Below, one piece after another: positions 44,010-53,688 of a stretch of DNA of 64,000 nt. Both the position numbers and the translations under genes were made by a program. The first letter of the stretch is position 1, and every line of letters begins with the position of its first letter. This stretch comes from Pseudomonas simiae (lineage in GTDB: Bacteria > Pseudomonadota > Gammaproteobacteria > Pseudomonadales > Pseudomonadaceae): positions 248,001 through 312,000 of the forward strand of contig NZ_FOKB01000007.1 in NCBI RefSeq assembly GCF_900111895.1, in the 5' to 3' direction. The notes below the pieces were generated by a model. It was not told the DNA's origin. It saw only the letters and a list, made by a program, of their open reading frames with translations, and did no database searches.

Positions 44010-46844
44010 TTGGACAAGATCCTGATTCGTGGGGCTAGAACCCACAACCTGAAGAACATCGACCTGACCCTGCCCCGGGACAAACTGATCGTCATCACCG
44101 GTTTGTCCGGGTCCGGCAAATCGTCCCTGGCGTTCGACACGCTGTATGCCGAAGGCCAGCGTCGCTATGTGGAATCGCTGTCGGCCTATGCCCGCCAGTT
44201 CCTGTCGATGATGGAAAAGCCCGACGTCGACACCATTGAAGGCCTGTCGCCGGCGATCTCCATCGAACAGAAGTCGACCTCCCATAACCCGCGCTCCACC
44301 GTGGGCACCATCACCGAAATCTACGACTACCTGCGCCTGCTGTATGCACGTGTGGGTATTCCGCGTTGCCCGGACCACGACATTCCCCTGGAAGCCCAGA
44401 CAGTCAGCCAGATGGTCGACCTGGTGCTGGCCCAGCCGGAAGGCGCCAAGCTGATGCTGCTGGCACCGGTGATCCGTGAGCGCAAGGGTGAACACCTTTC
44501 CGTCTTCGAAGAGCTGCGGGCGCAAGGTTTTGTACGTGCACGCATCAACGGCAAGCTCTATGAGCTGGACGAGGCGCCGAAGCTCGACAAGCAGAAGAAG
44601 CACTCGATCGATGTGGTCGTTGACCGTTTCAAAGTGCGCGCCGATCTGCAGCAGCGCCTGGCGGAATCCTTCGAAACCGCGCTGAAGCTGGCCGACGGCA
44701 TTGCACTCGTGGCGCCGATGGACGACGAGCCGGGCGAAGAGATCATCTTCTCCGCGCGCTTTGCCTGCCCGATCTGCGGCCACGCCATCAGCGAGCTTGA
44801 ACCCAAGCTGTTCTCCTTCAACAACCCGGCCGGCGCCTGCCCGACCTGTGATGGCCTGGGGGTGAAGCAGTTCTTCGACATCAAGCGCCTGGTCAACGGT
44901 GACATGACGCTGGCGGAGGGGGCGATACGCGGCTGGGATCGGCGCAACGTTTACTACTTCCAGATGCTGGGGTCGTTGGCGTCGCATTACAAGTTCAGCC
45001 TGGAGGTACCGTTCAACCAACTGCCGGCGGACCAGCAGAAGGTCATCTTGCACGGCAGTGGTTCGCAGAACGTCGACTTCAAGTACCTGAACGACCGTGG
45101 CGATATCGTCAAGCGCTCGCACCCGTTCGAAGGCATCGTGCCGAACCTGGAGCGTCGCTACCGCGAGACCGAATCGGCCAGCGTGCGCGAAGAACTGGCG
45201 AAATTCCTCAGCACACAACCTTGCCCGGATTGCCGCGGCACTCGCCTGCGTCGTGAGGCGCGGCATGTGTGGGTGGGCGAGAAAACATTGCCGGCGGTGA
45301 CCAACCTGCCGATCGGTGATGCCTGCGAATACTTTGGCGTACTCAAGCTGACCGGCCGCCGTGGAGAAATCGCCGACAAGATCCTCAAGGAGATTCGCGA
45401 GCGGTTGCAGTTCCTGGTCAACGTTGGCCTGGACTACCTGTCTCTGGACCGCAGCGCCGATACCTTGTCCGGCGGTGAAGCACAGCGCATCCGCCTGGCC
45501 AGCCAGATCGGCGCCGGCCTTGTGGGTGTGTTGTACATCCTCGACGAACCGTCGATTGGCCTGCACCAGCGCGACAACGATCGCCTGCTGGGTACGTTGA
45601 AACACCTGCGGGATATCGGCAACACGGTGATTGTGGTCGAACACGATGAAGACGCGATTCGCCTGGCGGATTACGTGGTTGATATCGGCCCGGGCGCCGG
45701 TGTGCATGGCGGACATATTGTCGCTGAAGGCACCCCGGCCGAAGTCATGGCTCATCCGGACTCGCTGACCGGCAAATACTTGTCTGGCCGCGTCAAGATC
45801 GAAGTGCCGGCCAAACGCACACCGCGTAACAAGAAGCTAGCGCTGCACCTCAAGGGCGCACGCGGTAACAACTTGCGCAATGTCGACTTGGAAATTCCAA
45901 TTGGTTTGCTGACATGCGTGACCGGTGTTTCCGGCTCAGGTAAATCGACGCTCATAAACAACACGTTGTTTCCCTTGAGTGCCACTGCCCTGAACGGCGC
46001 GACCACCTTGGAAGCGGCGGCGCACGACAGCATCAAAGGCCTGGAACACCTGGATAAGGTGGTCGACATCGACCAAAGCCCGATTGGCCGGACGCCACGT
46101 TCCAACCCGGCGACCTACACCGGTTTGTTCACGCCCATTCGTGAACTGTTTGCCGGGGTTCCGGAATCCCGCTCACGGGGTTACGGGCCGGGTCGGTTCT
46201 CGTTCAACGTCAAGGGCGGACGCTGCGAAGCGTGCCAGGGCGACGGCTTGATCAAGGTGGAAATGCACTTCCTGCCGGACATCTACGTGCCGTGCGATGT
46301 GTGCAAAAGCAAGCGCTACAACCGCGAGACCCTGGAGATCAAGTACAAGGGCAAGAGCATCCACGAAACCTTGGAGATGACCATCGAGGAAGCGCGGGTG
46401 TTCTTCGACGCAGTTCCGGCGTTGGCGCGCAAACTGCAGACGCTGATGGACGTGGGTTTGTCGTATATCAAGCTGGGTCAGTCGGCGACCACGCTGTCAG
46501 GTGGTGAGGCGCAGCGGGTGAAGTTGTCTCGCGAGCTGTCCAAACGCGATACCGGCAAGACCCTGTATATCCTCGATGAGCCGACCACGGGCCTGCACTT
46601 CGCGGATATACAGCAATTGCTGGACGTGCTGCACCGCCTGCGCGACCACGGCAACACCGTGGTGGTAATCGAGCACAACCTTGATGTGATCAAGACGGCC
46701 GATTGGCTGGTGGACCTGGGGCCGGAAGGCGGTTCCAAGGGTGGCCAGATCATTGCCGTAGGCACGCCGGAGCAGGTCTCCGAAATGCCGCAGTCGCATA
46801 CCGGTTACTACCTGAAGCCGTTGCTGGAACGCGACCGGGCCTGA
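44010..46844 (+). CDS. uvrA: Excinuclease ABC subunit A
   Basis: UvrA is the damage-sensing ATPase of nucleotide excision repair. It has 944 residues with two ABC modules: Walker A GLSGSGKSS near residue 31 and GVSGSGKST near residue 640. Both zinc modules are present (CPICGH...CPTCDG and CEACQGDG...CDVCKSKR). The start is TTG at 44010, giving the family N-terminus DKILIRGARTHNLKNIDL; the frame is open further upstream but without family character. A terminator follows. Confidence 0.96.
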   Translation: MDKILIRGARTHNLKNIDLTLPRDKLIVITGLSGSGKSSLAFDTLYAEGQRRYVESLSAYARQFLSMMEKPDVDTIEGLSPAISIEQKSTSHNPRSTVGTITEIYDYLRLLYARVGIPRCPDHDIPLEAQTVSQMVDLVLAQPEGAKLMLLAPVIRERKGEHLSVFEELRAQGFVRARINGKLYELDEAPKLDKQKKHSIDVVVDRFKVRADLQQRLAESFETALKLADGIALVAPMDDEPGEEIIFSARFACPICGHAISELEPKLFSFNNPAGACPTCDGLGVKQFFDIKRLVNGDMTLAEGAIRGWDRRNVYYFQMLGSLASHYKFSLEVPFNQLPADQQKVILHGSGSQNVDFKYLNDRGDIVKRSHPFEGIVPNLERRYRETESASVREELAKFLSTQPCPDCRGTRLRREARHVWVGEKTLPAVTNLPIGDACEYFGVLKLTGRRGEIADKILKEIRERLQFLVNVGLDYLSLDRSADTLSGGEAQRIRLASQIGAGLVGVLYILDEPSIGLHQRDNDRLLGTLKHLRDIGNTVIVVEHDEDAIRLADYVVDIGPGAGVHGGHIVAEGTPAEVMAHPDSLTGKYLSGRVKIEVPAKRTPRNKKLALHLKGARGNNLRNVDLEIPIGLLTCVTGVSGSGKSTLINNTLFPLSATALNGATTLEAAAHDSIKGLEHLDKVVDIDQSPIGRTPRSNPATYTGLFTPIRELFAGVPESRSRGYGPGRFSFNVKGGRCEACQGDGLIKVEMHFLPDIYVPCDVCKSKRYNRETLEIKYKGKSIHETLEMTIEEARVFFDAVPALARKLQTLMDVGLSYIKLGQSATTLSGGEAQRVKLSRELSKRDTGKTLYILDEPTTGLHFADIQQLLDVLHRLRDHGNTVVVIEHNLDVIKTADWLVDLGPEGGSKGGQIIAVGTPEQVSEMPQSHTGYYLKPLLERDRA

Positions 46845-46860
46845 CCTTTTCAGGCCCAAT

Positions 46861-46899
46861 GAAAAGCCCCTGTCACCTTGCGGTGACAGGGGCTTTTTT
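46861..46899. terminator. Bidirectional terminator between uvrA and ftnA
   Basis: AAAAGCCCCTGTCACC and GGTGACAGGGGCTTTTTT form a long perfect stem with a 4-base loop, flanked by A and T runs. It lies between the converging uvrA and ferritin genes. Confidence 0.92.
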
Positions 46900-46910
46900 G
46901 TAGCCGGAAA

Positions 46911-47375
46911 TCAGAACTGCGATTGCAGGTAATTCTCCAGGCCGATCAGCTTGATCAGGCCCAACTGCTTTTCAAGCCAGTAGGTGTGATCTTCTTCGGT
47001 GTCATTCAACTGCACCCGCAGGATTTCCCGGGTGACATAGTCGTTGTGCTGCTCGCAGAGTTCGATGCCTTTGCAGAGCGCGGCACGGACCTTGTACTCG
47101 AGGCGCAGGTCGGCAGCGAGCATGTCAGGTACGGTTGTGCCCACGTCCAGATCATCCGGACGCATACGCGGCGTGCCTTCGAGCATGAGGATACGGCGCA
47201 TCAGTGCGTCGGCGTGCTGTGCCTCTTCTTCCATCTCATGGTTGATACGCTCGTAGAGCTCGGTAAAGCCCCAGTCTTCGTACATACGCGAGTGGATGAA
47301 ATATTGGTCACGAGCAGCCAGTTCGCCCGTCAGCAACGTGTTGAGGTAATCGATTACGTCGGGGTGACCTTGCAT
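46911..47375 (-). CDS. ftnA: Bacterioferritin-like ferritin (non-haem FtnA type)
   Basis: The protein stores iron in a 24-subunit shell. It has 154 residues and the di-iron ferroxidase ligands E18, E51 and H54, with EEDH near residues 127-130. Position 52, where bacterioferritin has the haem-binding methionine, is alanine (EEEAQHAD). This matches P. aeruginosa FtnA (earlier called BfrA), also located next to katA. The start is MQGHPDVID; the open frame upstream lacks family features. GGGAGA precedes the ATG. Confidence 0.9.
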   Translation of the reverse strand: MQGHPDVIDYLNTLLTGELAARDQYFIHSRMYEDWGFTELYERINHEMEEEAQHADALMRRILMLEGTPRMRPDDLDVGTTVPDMLAADLRLEYKVRAALCKGIELCEQHNDYVTREILRVQLNDTEEDHTYWLEKQLGLIKLIGLENYLQSQF

Positions 47376-47490
47376 CGCCCTACATCTCCCTGCTTGAAAG
47401 TCTGTAGTTTGAACCATGATGACCTGAAGGTCACGGGACCAACGGCAGAAAAGTGAAGATTTCCGGAGAAAAGTAGCTGAAATAACGCAA

Positions 47491-47515
47491 AAACCGCCCA
47501 AATGAGGGCGGTTCT
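47491..47515 (-). terminator. Intrinsic terminator of katA
   Basis: On the minus strand ACCGCC and GGCGGT stems around a short loop are followed by a T run, between katA and ftnA. So ftnA probably needs its own promoter or readthrough. Confidence 0.8.
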
Positions 47516-47530
47516 GCTTATCGTTTAGAG

Positions 47531-48979
47531 TTAGTTAAGCGATACACCCAGTGCCTTTGCGATTGCTTCTCCATAAGCAGGATCTGCCTTGTAGAAGTGC
47601 TGCAATTGACGCTGGACCACATCACTGGAAACGCCGCCCATTGCTCCGGCGATATTGCTGGTGAGCAAGGCTTTCTGCTCATCGTTCATCAGGCGGAACA
47701 GCGCACCAGCGTGGCTGTAGTAGTCAGTGTCTTCCCGGTGATCGTAACGATCTGCCGCACCGCTCAAGGCCAAAGCAGGCTCAGCGTATTGAGGGGCTTG
47801 TTTCGGCGCATCGGCGTAGCTGTTCGGCTCGTAGTTGGGCGCTGCGCCACCGTTGCTGCCGAATGCCATCGAGCCATCACGCTGATAGCTGTTCACCGGG
47901 CTACGTGGGGCGTTCACCGGCAGTTGCTGGTGGTTGGTGCCAACACGGTAGCGGTGGGCATCTGCATACGCGAACACACGGCCTTGCAACATACGGTCTG
48001 GCGACAGGCCTACACCTGGAACCATGTTGCTAGGGCCGAACGCAGCCTGTTCCACTTCAGCGAAGTAGTTTTGTGGGTTGCGATTAAGCTCCAGTTCTCC
48101 GACTTCGATCAGCGGAAATTCCTTCTGCGACCAGGTTTTGGTCACATCAAAAGGATTTTCGTAATGAGCGTTGGCCTGAGCCTCGGTCATGATCTGGATG
48201 CAGACACGCCATTTCGGGAAGTCACCCCGTTCGATTGCACCGAACAGATCGCGCTGGGCGTAATCAGGGTCGGTACCGGCCAGACGAGCCGCTTCGGCGG
48301 GCGCCAGGTTCTTGATGCCCTGCTTGGTTTTGTAGTGCCACTTAACCCAGTGACGCTCGCCCTTGGCGTTGATCAGGCTATAAGTGTGGCTGCCGAAGCC
48401 GTGCATGTGGCGGTAGCCGTCAGGAATACCACGGTCCGAAAACAGGATGGTGACCTGGTGCAGTGCCTCTGGGGAGTGCGACCAGAAATCCCACATCATT
48501 TGTGCGCTTTTCAGGTTGCTTTGCGGCAGGCGTTTTTGGGTGTGGATGAAGTCCGGGAACTTCAACGGATCGCGGATGAAAAACACAGGGGTGTTGTTAC
48601 CCACGATGTCCCAGTTGCCTTCTTCGGTGTAGAACTTCAAGGCGAAACCACGTGGGTCGCGCTCGGTATCAGCCGAACCGCGCTCCCCCCCTACGGTGGA
48701 AAACCGCAGGAAGGTAGGGGTTTGCTTGCCAACCGACTCGAACAGCTTGGCGCTGGTGTACTGAGTGATGTCTTGGGTGACCGTGAAAGTACCGTAGGCA
48801 CCCGACCCCTTCGCATGCACACGACGCTCAGGAATGTTTTCACGGTTGAAGTGAGCGAGCTTCTCGATCAGGTGAAAATCGTCGAGCAGCAGCGGACCGC
48901 GCGGGCCGGCGGATCGGGAATTCTGGTTATCCGCAACGGGCGCGCCGCTGGCGGTAGTAAGGATTTTGTTCTGGCTCAT
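47531..48979 (-). CDS. katA: Haem catalase KatA
   Basis: KatA splits hydrogen peroxide. The 482-residue clade-3 small-subunit catalase contains FNRENIPERRVHAKGSGAYG (residues about 48-67, with the catalytic histidine), an asparagine in VGNNTPVFFIRDPLKFPDF, and the haem-ligand tyrosine segment RVFAYADAHRYRVG. The ATG at 48979 is used; a TTG six bases before it is possible. GAGGG precedes it. The iron-storage gene ftnA is next, which fits haem supply. Confidence 0.95.
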   Translation of the reverse strand: MSQNKILTTASGAPVADNQNSRSAGPRGPLLLDDFHLIEKLAHFNRENIPERRVHAKGSGAYGTFTVTQDITQYTSAKLFESVGKQTPTFLRFSTVGGERGSADTERDPRGFALKFYTEEGNWDIVGNNTPVFFIRDPLKFPDFIHTQKRLPQSNLKSAQMMWDFWSHSPEALHQVTILFSDRGIPDGYRHMHGFGSHTYSLINAKGERHWVKWHYKTKQGIKNLAPAEAARLAGTDPDYAQRDLFGAIERGDFPKWRVCIQIMTEAQANAHYENPFDVTKTWSQKEFPLIEVGELELNRNPQNYFAEVEQAAFGPSNMVPGVGLSPDRMLQGRVFAYADAHRYRVGTNHQQLPVNAPRSPVNSYQRDGSMAFGSNGGAAPNYEPNSYADAPKQAPQYAEPALALSGAADRYDHREDTDYYSHAGALFRLMNDEQKALLTSNIAGAMGGVSSDVVQRQLQHFYKADPAYGEAIAKALGVSLN

Positions 48980-49055
48980 GCTCAATTTCCCTCAGGTCGG
49001 ACTTGGAACTGCCGGCTAATCGGCTTGGAGGAAGTATTGATCATCAATATGACGT

Positions 49056-49098
49056 CTACAAATTCATTAAATTGTAGGCATCGATAGAGAATAACTAC
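49056..49098. promoter_or_regulatory. Dyad and OxyR-like half-site upstream of katA
   Basis: CTACAA and TTGTAG are inverted arms 10 bases apart (49056-49077). Just beyond, ATAGAGAATAACTAC (49084-49098) fits one OxyR half-site (ATAG-N7-CTAT) with one changed end base. The second OxyR half-site is weak. Confidence 0.32.
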
Positions 49099-49173
49099 CA
49101 AACTCCCCAAACGTCATAGTGCCAAGCCAAACCCCCGGAAGCTTGTACGCATCGCGCTTTTATTACGCGCACA

Positions 49174-49197
49174 AAAAACCGGGCACTAGGCCCGGTT
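49174..49197 (-). terminator. Terminator at the end of the alpha operon
   Basis: On the minus strand AACCGGGC and GCCCGGTTTTTT form a stem with T run, 21 bases beyond the rplQ stop. Confidence 0.9.
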
Positions 49198-49217
49198 CTT
49201 CGTTACAGCTTGTCGTC

Positions 49218-49604
49218 TTACTCGGCGCTTACAGCTTCGCCGGCAGTAGCACGATCAACCAACTCGACGTACGCCATAGGCGCGTTGTCGCCAGCGCGGA
49301 AACCGCACTTGAGGATGCGCAGGTAGCCACCCTCACGGGTAGCGTAACGCTTGCCCAGGTCGTTGAAGAGCTTACCAACGATAGCTTTCGAACGAGTACG
49401 GTCGAAAGCCAGACGGCGGTTAGCCAGGCTGTCTGTCTTGGCCAAAGTGATCAGCGGCTCAGCAACGCGACGCAGTTCTTTAGCTTTCGGCAGTGTAGTT
49501 TTGATCAGCTCGTGCTCGAACAGCGACACCGCCATGTTTTGGAACATGGCCTTGCGGTGCGAGCTGGTACGGCTCAGGTGACGACCACTTTTACGATGAC
49601 GCAT
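49218..49604 (-). CDS. rplQ: 50S ribosomal protein L17
   Basis: L17 sits near the exit of the 50S tunnel. The 128-residue protein has the usual start [20 protein letters not shown] and the [20 protein letters not shown] stretch. It is the last gene of the alpha operon, 41 bp after rpoA, and is followed by a terminator. Confidence 0.98.
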
Positions 49605-49645
49605 GGTTCATTCCTTACCAAACTCACGTTCGGTGATTACGACGA

Positions 49646-50647
49646 TCAGGCAGTCGCCTTGTCGTCCTTCTTAAGACTTGCAGGCGGCCAGTTGTCGAGG
49701 CGCATGCCGAGGGACAGACCGCGGGAGGCCAGAACGTCCTTGATTTCAGTCAAGGATTTCTTGCCCAGGTTCGGAGTCTTCAACAGTTCTACTTCGGTAC
49801 GCTGAATCAGGTCGCCGATGTAGTAAATGTTTTCCGCCTTAAGGCAGTTAGCCGAACGTACAGTCAGTTCCAGATCGTCAACCGGGCGAAGCAGGATCGG
49901 ATCGATCTCGTCTTCCTGCTCGATTACCACTGGTTCGCTGTCACCTTTGAGGTCGACGAACGCAGCCAACTGCTGTTGCAGAATGGTTGCAGCGCGGCGG
50001 ATAGCCTCTTCAGGATCCAGAGTACCGTTGGTTTCCAGATCAATAACCAGCTTGTCCAGGTTAGTACGCTGTTCGACACGGGCGTTTTCCACCACGTATG
50101 CGATACGGCGAACCGGGCTGAACGAAGAGTCAAGCTGCAAGCGACCAATGCTGCGGCTTTCGTCTTCATCGCTCTGACGCGAGTCGGCCGGTTCATAACC
50201 ACGACCACGAGCTACGGTGAGCTTCATGTTCAGGGCGCCGTTAGACGCCAGGTTAGCGATTACGTGATCGGGGTTAACGATCTCGACATCATGATCCAGC
50301 TGAATATCGGCAGCGGTAACCACCCCCGAACCCTTCTTCGACAAGGTCAGCGTAACTTCGTCACGGCCGTGCAGCTTGATAGCCAGACCTTTAAGGTTCA
50401 ACAGGATTTCAATTACGTCTTCCTGTACACCTTCGATGGCGCTGTACTCGTGGAGCACACCGTCAATCTCGGCCTCGACTACTGCACAGCCGGGCATTGA
50501 GGACAACAGGATGCGGCGCAGCGCGTTGCCCAGGGTGTGGCCAAAACCACGCTCGAGAGGCTCGAGAGTAATTTTGGCGCGGGTTGGACTGACAACCTGC
50601 ACATCAATGTGGCGGGGTGTCAGGAACTCATTTACCGAAATCTGCAT
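49646..50647 (-). CDS. rpoA: RNA polymerase alpha subunit
   Basis: Alpha dimerises to start polymerase assembly. The 333-residue protein shows the N-terminal dimer domain (ERGFGHTLGNALRRILLSSMPGCAV at about residues 32-56), a linker, and the C-terminal domain (LRSANCLKAENIYYIGDLIQRTE) that binds UP elements and activators. It is one of few non-ribosomal genes in this cluster, co-transcribed between rpsD and rplQ, which ties polymerase supply to ribosome supply. Confidence 0.98.
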   Translation of the reverse strand: MQISVNEFLTPRHIDVQVVSPTRAKITLEPLERGFGHTLGNALRRILLSSMPGCAVVEAEIDGVLHEYSAIEGVQEDVIEILLNLKGLAIKLHGRDEVTLTLSKKGSGVVTAADIQLDHDVEIVNPDHVIANLASNGALNMKLTVARGRGYEPADSRQSDEDESRSIGRLQLDSSFSPVRRIAYVVENARVEQRTNLDKLVIDLETNGTLDPEEAIRRAATILQQQLAAFVDLKGDSEPVVIEQEDEIDPILLRPVDDLELTVRSANCLKAENIYYIGDLIQRTEVELLKTPNLGKKSLTEIKDVLASRGLSLGMRLDNWPPASLKKDDKATA

Positions 50648-50669
50648 GGATGCACCTATTTTCTAGCCC

Positions 50670-51290
50670 TTACTTGGAGTAGAGCTCGACAATCAGGCTT
50701 TCGTTGATGTCGGCGGACAGATCACTGCGAGCAGGAACGTTCTTGAAAACGCCCGACTTCTTCTCAGTGTCTACTTCTACCCATTCTACGCGGCCACGTT
50801 GGGCACACAGATCGAGAGCTTGGACAATGCGAAGTTGGTTTTTTGCTTTCTCGCGAACTGCGACCACGTCACCAGCACGAACCTGGTAGGACGGAACGTT
50901 TACGGTCTGACCGTTAACGCTGATCGACTTGTGCGATACCAGCTGACGGGATTCGGCACGAGTAGAACCAAAGCCCATACGGTATACAACGTTGTCCAGA
51001 CGGCATTCGAGCAGTTGCAGCAGGTTTTCACCGGTTGCACCTTTCTTGCCAGCAGCTTCTTTGTAGTAGCCGCTGAACTGACGCTCGAGAACGCCGTAGA
51101 TACGACGGACCTTCTGCTTTTCACGCAGTTGGGTGCCGTAATCGGACTGGCGACCGCGGCGTTGGCCGTGGATACCAGGTGCTGCTTCAATGTTGCACTT
51201 CGATTCGATCGCGCGCACGCCGCTCTTCAGGAAGAGATCGGTGCCTTCGCGACGAGCGAGTTTGCATTTTGGACCAATGTAACGAGCCAT
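50670..51290 (-). CDS. rpsD: 30S ribosomal protein S4
   Basis: S4 binds 16S rRNA early and, in E. coli, represses its own alpha operon. The 206-residue protein has an N-terminal domain and the S4 RNA-binding domain (RLDNVVYRMGFGSTRAESRQLVSH). Only two cysteines (C9, C32) occur near the start, so it is the zinc-free form rather than the four-cysteine type. It lies between rpsK and rpoA. Confidence 0.98.
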   Translation of the reverse strand: MARYIGPKCKLARREGTDLFLKSGVRAIESKCNIEAAPGIHGQRRGRQSDYGTQLREKQKVRRIYGVLERQFSGYYKEAAGKKGATGENLLQLLECRLDNVVYRMGFGSTRAESRQLVSHKSISVNGQTVNVPSYQVRAGDVVAVREKAKNQLRIVQALDLCAQRGRVEWVEVDTEKKSGVFKNVPARSDLSADINESLIVELYSK

Positions 51291-51308
51291 TCTTTACAAT
51301 CTCCTGGA

Positions 51309-51698
51309 TTACACGCGGCGCTTCTTCGGCGGACGGCACCCGTTGTGCGGGATTGGCGTCACGTCGGTGATGCTGGCGATCTTATAGCCACAGCCGTTCA
51401 AAGCACGGACAGCAGACTCACGACCTGGACCTGGACCTTTGACGTTAACGTCGAGGTTTTTCAGGCCGTATTCCAGCGCAGCTTGACCAGCACGTTCAGC
51501 AGCTACTTGAGCAGCAAACGGGGTGGACTTGCGGGAACCGCGGAAACCCGAACCACCGGAGGTAGCCCAAGAAAGCGCGTTACCTTGACGGTCGGTGATG
51601 GTCACGATGGTGTTGTTAAAAGAAGCATGGATGTGGGCGATGCCATCAACCACTGTCTTTTTAACTTTTTTACGAGGACGAGCAGCAGGTTTTGCCAT
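51309..51698 (-). CDS. rpsK: 30S ribosomal protein S11
   Basis: S11 lines the platform of the 30S subunit near the mRNA exit. The 129-residue protein has the conserved [18 protein letters not shown] and the C-terminal [22 protein letters not shown]-like ending (here [18 protein letters not shown]). It lies 30 bp after rpsM and 18 bp before rpsD in the alpha operon. Confidence 0.98.
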   Translation of the reverse strand: [129 protein letters not shown]

Positions 51699-51728
51699 GA
51701 TAATTTTCCTGTCGATTCGCTGGGGCGA

Positions 51729-52085
51729 TTACTTGCGGATCGGCTTACGCGGACCTTTACGGGTACGCGCGTTAGTCTTGGTACGCTGACCGCGTACTGG
51801 AAGACCACGACGATGACGCAGACCGCGATAGCAACCGAGGTCCATCAAACGCTTGATTTTCATGTTGATTTCGCGACGCAGGTCACCTTCAGTGGTGAAC
51901 TTCGCCACTTCGCCACGCAGCTGTTCAATCTGCTCGTCGCTCAGATCCTTGATCTTAGCGGCTGGGTTTACCCCAGCAACTGCGCAAATTTTCTGCGCAG
52001 TAGTGCGACCAACACCATAGATGTAGGTCAGCGAGATAACAGTGTGCTTGTTATCTGGAATGTTAACGCCTGCAATACGGGCCAT
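51729..52085 (-). CDS. rpsM: 30S ribosomal protein S13
   Basis: S13 contacts the 50S subunit and the P-site tRNA. The 118-residue protein begins MARIAGVNIPDNKHTVISL and ends with a basic tail (RTRKGPRKPIRK). It is the first gene of the alpha operon; a terminator-like hairpin and a good promoter lie just upstream. Confidence 0.98.
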   Translation of the reverse strand: MARIAGVNIPDNKHTVISLTYIYGVGRTTAQKICAVAGVNPAAKIKDLSDEQIEQLRGEVAKFTTEGDLRREINMKIKRLMDLGCYRGLRHRRGLPVRGQRTKTNARTRKGPRKPIRK

Positions 52086-52144
52086 TCAGTGGGACTCCAA
52101 TTGACAGCTACCTACGCCCCGGAAGCCAAGAAATAGGGCGCGAG

Positions 52145-52173
52145 ATAATATCGCTGTAATAACAAATAATCAA
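52145..52173 (-). promoter_or_regulatory. Promoter of the alpha operon (rpsM)
   Basis: On the minus strand TTGATT (52168-52173) and TATTAT (52145-52150) are 17 bases apart. The -35 touches the end of the preceding hairpin. The leader before rpsM would be about 55 nt. Confidence 0.6.
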
Positions 52174-52200
52174 CCCGGCAGCGCACTAGCTGCCGGGCTT
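52171..52200 (-). terminator. Hairpin between rpmJ and rpsM
   Basis: AAGCCCGGCAGC and GCTGCCGGGTT (minus strand) form a strong stem with a 6-base loop, 15 bases after the rpmJ stop. The T run is weak (TTGATTATTTG), so it may end transcription only partly. Confidence 0.65.
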
Positions 52201-52214
52201 CAAGCGGATCACAC

Positions 52215-52331
52215 TCAGCCTTGGCGCTGTTTGTGACGCGGTTCCGCGCTGCAAATTACTCGAACAACACCTTCGCGGCGAATAATCTTGCAGTTACGGC
52301 ACAGCTTTTTCACCGATGCACGAACTTTCAT
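52215..52331 (-). CDS. rpmJ: 50S ribosomal protein L36 (zinc-binding form)
   Basis: This 38-codon gene starts [14 protein letters not shown] and ends HKQRQG. It has C11, C14, C27 and H33, the zinc ribbon of the C+ form. It lies 28 bp after secY, the usual place. A zinc-free paralog elsewhere, often Zur-controlled, would be expected in Pseudomonas but is not in this window. Confidence 0.97.
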
Positions 52332-52359
52332 CACCAACTCCTCGAACCTTATGGGGTAC

Positions 52360-53688
52360 TCAGCGCAACATGCCGCTGCCGTAGCCCTTCAGGTTGGCTT
52401 TCTTCATCAGGGATTCGTACTGGTGCGAAACGAGGTGCGATTGTACTTGGGACATGAAGTCCATCACAACCACGACCACGATCAGCAACGAGGTCCCGCC
52501 AAGGTAGAACGGAACGTTTGCTGCAACCACCAGGAACTGGGGCAACAAGCACACGGCCGTCATATATAGAGCACCGAACAGGGTCAAACGAGTCAGAACA
52601 CCATCAATGTAGCGTGCAGACTGCTCACCTGGACGGATGCCCGGAATAAAGGCACCGGACTTCTTCAGGTTTTCCGCTACGTCTTTCGGATTGAACATCA
52701 ACGCCGTATAGAAGAAGCAGAAGAAAATAATCCCTGCACTAAACAGCAGAATATTCAACGGCTGACCAGGAGCGATCGACTGAGAGAGGTCCTGCAGCCA
52801 GCCCATATTTTCGGACTGACCAAACCAGGTACCCAACGAAGCCGGAAACAGCAAAATGCTGCTCGCGAAAATTGCCGGAATTACACCGGCCATATTCACT
52901 TTCAGCGGCAAGTGGCTGGTCTGCGCAGCAAAAACCTTGCGGCCCTGCTGACGCTTGGCGTAGTGAACAGCAATACGACGCTGGCCACGCTCAATGAACA
53001 CCACAAAACCGATAATCGCTACTGCCAGCAAACCGATGGCAACCAAGGCGAAAATGTTGATATCACCCTGACGTGCAGACTCGAAAGACTGCCCAATCGC
53101 TCTCGGAAGACCGGCGACGATACCTGCGAAAATCAACATCGAGATACCGTTGCCAACACCACGCTCAGTAATCTGCTCACCCAGCCACATCATGAACATC
53201 GCACCAGCCACAAATGTGGATACCGCGACGAAATGGAAGCCAAAGTCACCAGTGAACGCAACGCCCTGCCCGGCCAGGCCAACGGACATGCCGATAGCTT
53301 GGACCAAGGCGAGAACGACAGTGCCGTAGCGGGTGTACTGGCTAATCTTGCGACGGCCAGCTTCACCTTCCTTCTTCAACTGCTCCAGCTGCGGGCTGAC
53401 GGCGGTCATCAGTTGCATGATGATCGATGCCGAAATGTACGGCATGATCCCCAATGCAAAAATGCTCATCCGTTCCAGCGCGCCGCCGGAAAACATGTTG
53501 AACAAGCTAAGAATGGTCCCCTCATTCTGTCGAAACAGGTCTGCGAGTCGGTCCGGGTTGATACCTGGAACCGGGATGTGTGCGCCTATTCGGTAGACGA
53601 TAATCGCCAGGAACAGAAAACGCAGACGAGCCCAAAGTTCAGACATACCGCCTTTGCCGAGCGCTGAGAGAGCACCTTGCTTAGCCAT
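52360..53688 (-). CDS. secY: Preprotein translocase subunit SecY
   Basis: SecY is the channel of the Sec translocon in the inner membrane. The 442-residue protein has ten membrane helices; the first cytosolic part starts [38 protein letters not shown] lies in helix 2, and [14 protein letters not shown] near the end. It directly follows rplO with no gap, as in the spc operon of most bacteria. Confidence 0.98.

Noticed and set aside
43986..45755. Long open frame on the minus strand opposite uvrA (589 codons)
   Set aside because: It mirrors the codon bias of uvrA, has no family character and lies wholly inside a certain gene.
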